Part shown: positions 61,381 through 64,000 of the stretch, in pieces
Position numbering within the stretch: position 1 is the stretch's first letter
Layout of the letters: each line of letters opens with the position of its first letter
DNA from: Timema cristinae
Lineage: Eukaryota; Arthropoda; Insecta; Phasmatodea; Timematidae
Length of the DNA: 64,000 nucleotides
Reading direction: 5' to 3'
NCBI GenBank assembly: GCA_039000515.1
Contig: JBCFYV010000001.1
Location: forward strand, 51,838,092-51,902,091
Notes under the pieces: model-generated
Database searches by the model: none
The model's input: the letters and a program-made list of their open reading frames with translations, nothing else
What the model was told of the DNA's origin: nothing
Made by a program: the position numbers and the translations under genes

Positions 61381-61514
61381 CCGGATCAAAGATCATTTCT
61401 GTATGAACCATGTACCCCCGAGTGTGTGACTTGTGAATCATTTGATCGGGTGGACAGTATTAGGGTTAGTTGGTGTGGACATGTATTATATTTATATATT
61501 TACATACATTTTTT

Positions 61515-61790
61515 ACGCCCATTACTGTTTCCAGCCTGTGGTTAGTTTTTTATTCAAGCCATATATTTTCCACTAGGCCTGTCCTAGCTTCTTTTGTCTT
61601 ATTACTAACTTAAGACTAGGAGAGGCACAACATCGATCCAGTCCCCGGCCATTAATTCATCAAGGATAAAAGGTAAACCCACATTCATTTCACCAATGAT
61701 ACATTTTTCAGCCATACCAGGAATCGAACCCGGGACCCTTATCTCAGAAGGAGACACGCTACTAAGGTGTCGGATGCACTTGGTATTGGA
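61515..61790 (-). repeat. SINE family D copy downstream of alkaline phosphatase
   Basis: Complement words tactgtttccagcctgtggt, aaacccacattcatttcacc, box B complement aggaatcgaacccggg. A poly(A)-signal-like taaataaa follows at about 61934, but whether the gene uses it is not known. Confidence 0.7.
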
Positions 61791-61904
61791 GAACAAACAG
61801 CATTTATTGGAATGAAAAGAATTAGCAGGTCTAAGAAAATAATCAAATATTTGTTTTATCAACTGTAAGATTGTACTTTGAAAAAAAAAATACACAATCC
61901 CCAT

Positions 61905-61945
61905 GTGCTATATATATATATATATTGTTATATATATATATATTA
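61905..61945. repeat. AT microsatellite pair
   Basis: Two TA runs separated by ttgt, next to a candidate AATAAA. Confidence 0.85.
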
Positions 61946-61980
61946 AATAAAAAGATATCGACTTATTACTTCAACTTTCT

Positions 61981-62300
61981 AGAGTAGTGGTATTAAACTC
62001 GGGACAAGAGTACCTCCAAGGGTACTTGAAGACATTTAAGGGAGTAAACTTACTTTACTTACATACACATAAATGTTTATTATTTAAAACTTATTATATA
62101 ATACATTGTTTTGGATGTAATTTGTTTTTATATATTTTAGATGTAGATTATATATTCATTTATAACTTGCATTGTACACCAATAGCTTTGCGGGTACAAA
62201 GTTGAAGAGGAATTATATCTTAGGTTACGCGAACAAAAATGGTTAAATACAACTGTTCTATAGGACCCCCTCTGGAAAAATGAGCTTTCCACGCCCTTGA
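61981..62300. mobile_element. hAT-like element, uncertain ends
   Basis: The left word tagagtagtggtattaaact cggg is of hAT type with a gtacctccaagggtacttg hairpin. A possible right end is near 62290 (complement of gtccccgcatcaaggg). No target duplication was found. Confidence 0.3.
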
Positions 62301-62587
62301 TGCGGGGACAATTAAAAAAAAAAAAAGCATCTATAGTACACTCGATTTGGATTCGAGTCCCGACCAACCTCTTCATCTCCGGCCAACCATACTAGAAGAG
62401 CTTGATGTTTAGATTGTGTGTCTACTGGAGTGAGCCATAATTAACAATTATTGTGGATTGGTCCTAAAAATACTTTTAAAGTTTTGTATTGATACATACA
62501 CATGTATACCATTTTTCTAAGAGGAATTTAATTTTTATGTTATCTCTTCAGGGGTTGAACTCTTTCAATAGATTGGACTGTTAAATA

Positions 62588-63262
62588 CGGGAGATCGTGG
62601 TTTGTAGGTGTGAGGTAGGTTGAATTTAGAGGAACTGTACCCACATTTTGTGAAGGGAGAGTATAAAGCCATTCAGGAAAAAATCCACTTAGTACACCTG
62701 ATCGGGATTTGAGCTCGGATATCTCAATCATAGACTGTCTACAGTGGCGGATTTAAAAATGTTGCGCCCCTAGGCACAGTTATAATATGCGCCTCCTCCC
62801 CTATCCCAAATATATTTTTCGTAAGAGCTTTAGAAAGTTTCAGAGGAAAGAGGTGTTGGGGGAGCGGGAGGTTTGAAGTTTTAGTATTTGAGAAAATATT
62901 TTTACAAAAGATAATCAAGCCTGTACAGTACTTGCACTACAGTAGCTTGAGTTAACATTATGAAGAAGGGGAGACTGACCTGTTACAAAGCGATTGCAAA
63001 GTACAGTTATTTAAAAAGAAATATTGTCATTCTGACTTTAACTTGAACTAGTTCAATAATGCGGTCAATAATTTTTAAACTTAATTATTAAAAACAAAAA
63101 TAAAATAAAAATAAAGATAATGTAATTCAAAATGTGCCGCCCCCTAAAGCCCCCCCCCCCTAGACCTGTGCCTAGGGAGCCTATAGTGTAAATCCGCTTT
63201 TGGCTGTCCAGTCTATTGCGAATTACGTCTTAGGCTATTTGACCATCGAATCGGGTGTTAGA
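62588..63262 (-). repeat. SINE family A split by a MITE
   Basis: Left part 62588-62741 (ggttgaatttagaggaactg to atagactgtcta) and right part 63203-63262 (gctgtccagtctattgcgaa to catcgaatcgggtg) are consecutive pieces of one family A copy. They are separated by the element at 62742-63202. Confidence 0.72.
62742..63202. mobile_element. MITE nested in a SINE
   Basis: The left end cagtggcggatttaaa and the inverse of the right end caaaagcggatttacac are inverted repeats, with gcccctaggcacag near one end and cctgtgcctagggag near the other extending the symmetry. The flanks actgtcta and gctgtcca agree at six of eight positions, an imperfect 8-bp target duplication. No coding capacity. Confidence 0.68.
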
Positions 63263-63675
63263 GATTTAATTATTTTTTTCGCAACAACACACAAATTATG
63301 ATTTACATTTCTAATCAACTTCTTGACTAAAAACTATATTTAATGCACTTATGTTCCGGCGCGCGACACAACAAAATACTCGGTTCATAACCGGACGTGC
63401 TGTTTCGGGTTGAACCCACATTCTAACCCAAAGTAATAAAACCGGACTTGTGTAACCCTATTGCCTGCCAGTAGCCACAAACAAACAAACAAACAAACAA
63501 AATTAATTACACCCCGAAGACAAGTTCAAAACATGTGAAGAAGAAAGTGTTCTACTGACCGACTGACAGGCAACGGTACTCCAAACCAGTACTGACAACT
63601 TTCCGTCTCCACAAGCAACCTAGCACTGTAGCGTGCAAGGAGGGCGTTAGTCGCGACCTCTGTAACAACTTTGTT

Positions 63676-63916
63676 TTTTTAGTACCGCGTTAACCCGCTA
63701 TATACATATCAACATATTAAGATACTGTGCTAGGAACGAATGAGGTGGAATTTAGAGGACATGTACCCCTATTTGCGTGGAAGTAGGATGGAAAACCATT
63801 TATGAGATATTACCTCAGTACACCCGACCGAAATTCGGACCTCAGTCTTACGTCATCGGCAGTTGATTATATTGTGAGATTGACGCCTTACACCATGCGG
63901 ACACCGTATTGGGGCT
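63676..63916 (-). repeat. SINE family A copy, diverged
   Basis: Tail complement agtaccgcgttaaccc, body gtggaatttagaggacatgt and gatggaaaaccatttatgag, box B region accgaaattcggacctcag, head complement accatgcggacaccg. Confidence 0.68.
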
Positions 63917-64000
63917 GTCACAACTGAACACTCAATAGAGAAACCCCTATTTGGTTTGGAAGAACAGTTTAGAAAATTCAAACATGTTTCTTTACTTTCA

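Overview
The window looks like nuclear DNA of an invertebrate animal, most probably an arthropod. It is AT-rich, and its protein-coding exons are short, GC-richer islands bounded by GT/AG introns. The rest is filled with tRNA-derived SINEs, DNA-transposon and retrotransposon relics, and many minisatellites. Nothing bacterial, such as operons or Shine-Dalgarno sites, is visible.

Two genes can be read with confidence, both on the + strand. (1) The 3' part of a beta-class carbonic anhydrase gene occupies 4106-9824 (three exons; the 5' exons with the first zinc ligand are not seen). (2) A complete nine-exon membrane-type alkaline phosphatase gene occupies 47892-61380 (about 555 residues, signal peptide, all main catalytic and metal-binding motifs, C-terminal hydrophobic anchor). 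Each gene has one apparent frameshift in a simple-sequence context. Together with clusters of single-base losses inside some repeat arrays, this suggests residual long-read consensus errors rather than pseudogenes.

Layout: 1-1126 Tigger/pogo transposase relic; 2633-2970 Tigger MITE; 4106-9824 carbonic anhydrase; 10171-11785 hAT-type element with 8-bp target duplication; 14575-15157 31-bp minisatellite; 16240-16770 copia relic; 16713-17165 long palindrome; 17-24 kb SINEs, a CpG-rich island, a minisatellite made from a retrotransposon ORF tail, and a Tigger C-terminal relic; 25.5-33 kb three back-to-back minisatellites (85, 69 and 71 bp); 33-42 kb mostly AT-rich transposon debris; 42.8-44.8 kb retrotransposon/hAT debris and a 21-bp array; 45.9-46.7 kb 67-bp array; 47.9-61.4 kb alkaline phosphatase; 61.5-64 kb SINEs and a MITE nested in a SINE.

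The most unusual signal is inside the alkaline phosphatase gene. Intron 1 carries about 30 tandem copies of a unit that is a shortened copy of the intron 1/exon 2 acceptor junction. Intron 6 carries four clear copies (plus one decayed copy) of the intron 6/exon 7 acceptor junction, including the start of the metal-binding motif. Intron 8 carries a 41-nt copy of part of exon 8. In both arrays the true exon is the last unit, so the real 3' splice site lies behind a ladder of decoys that lead to early stops. Two other minisatellites in the window were also born from recognisable sequence: a non-LTR retrotransposon ORF tail and a transposon terminus.
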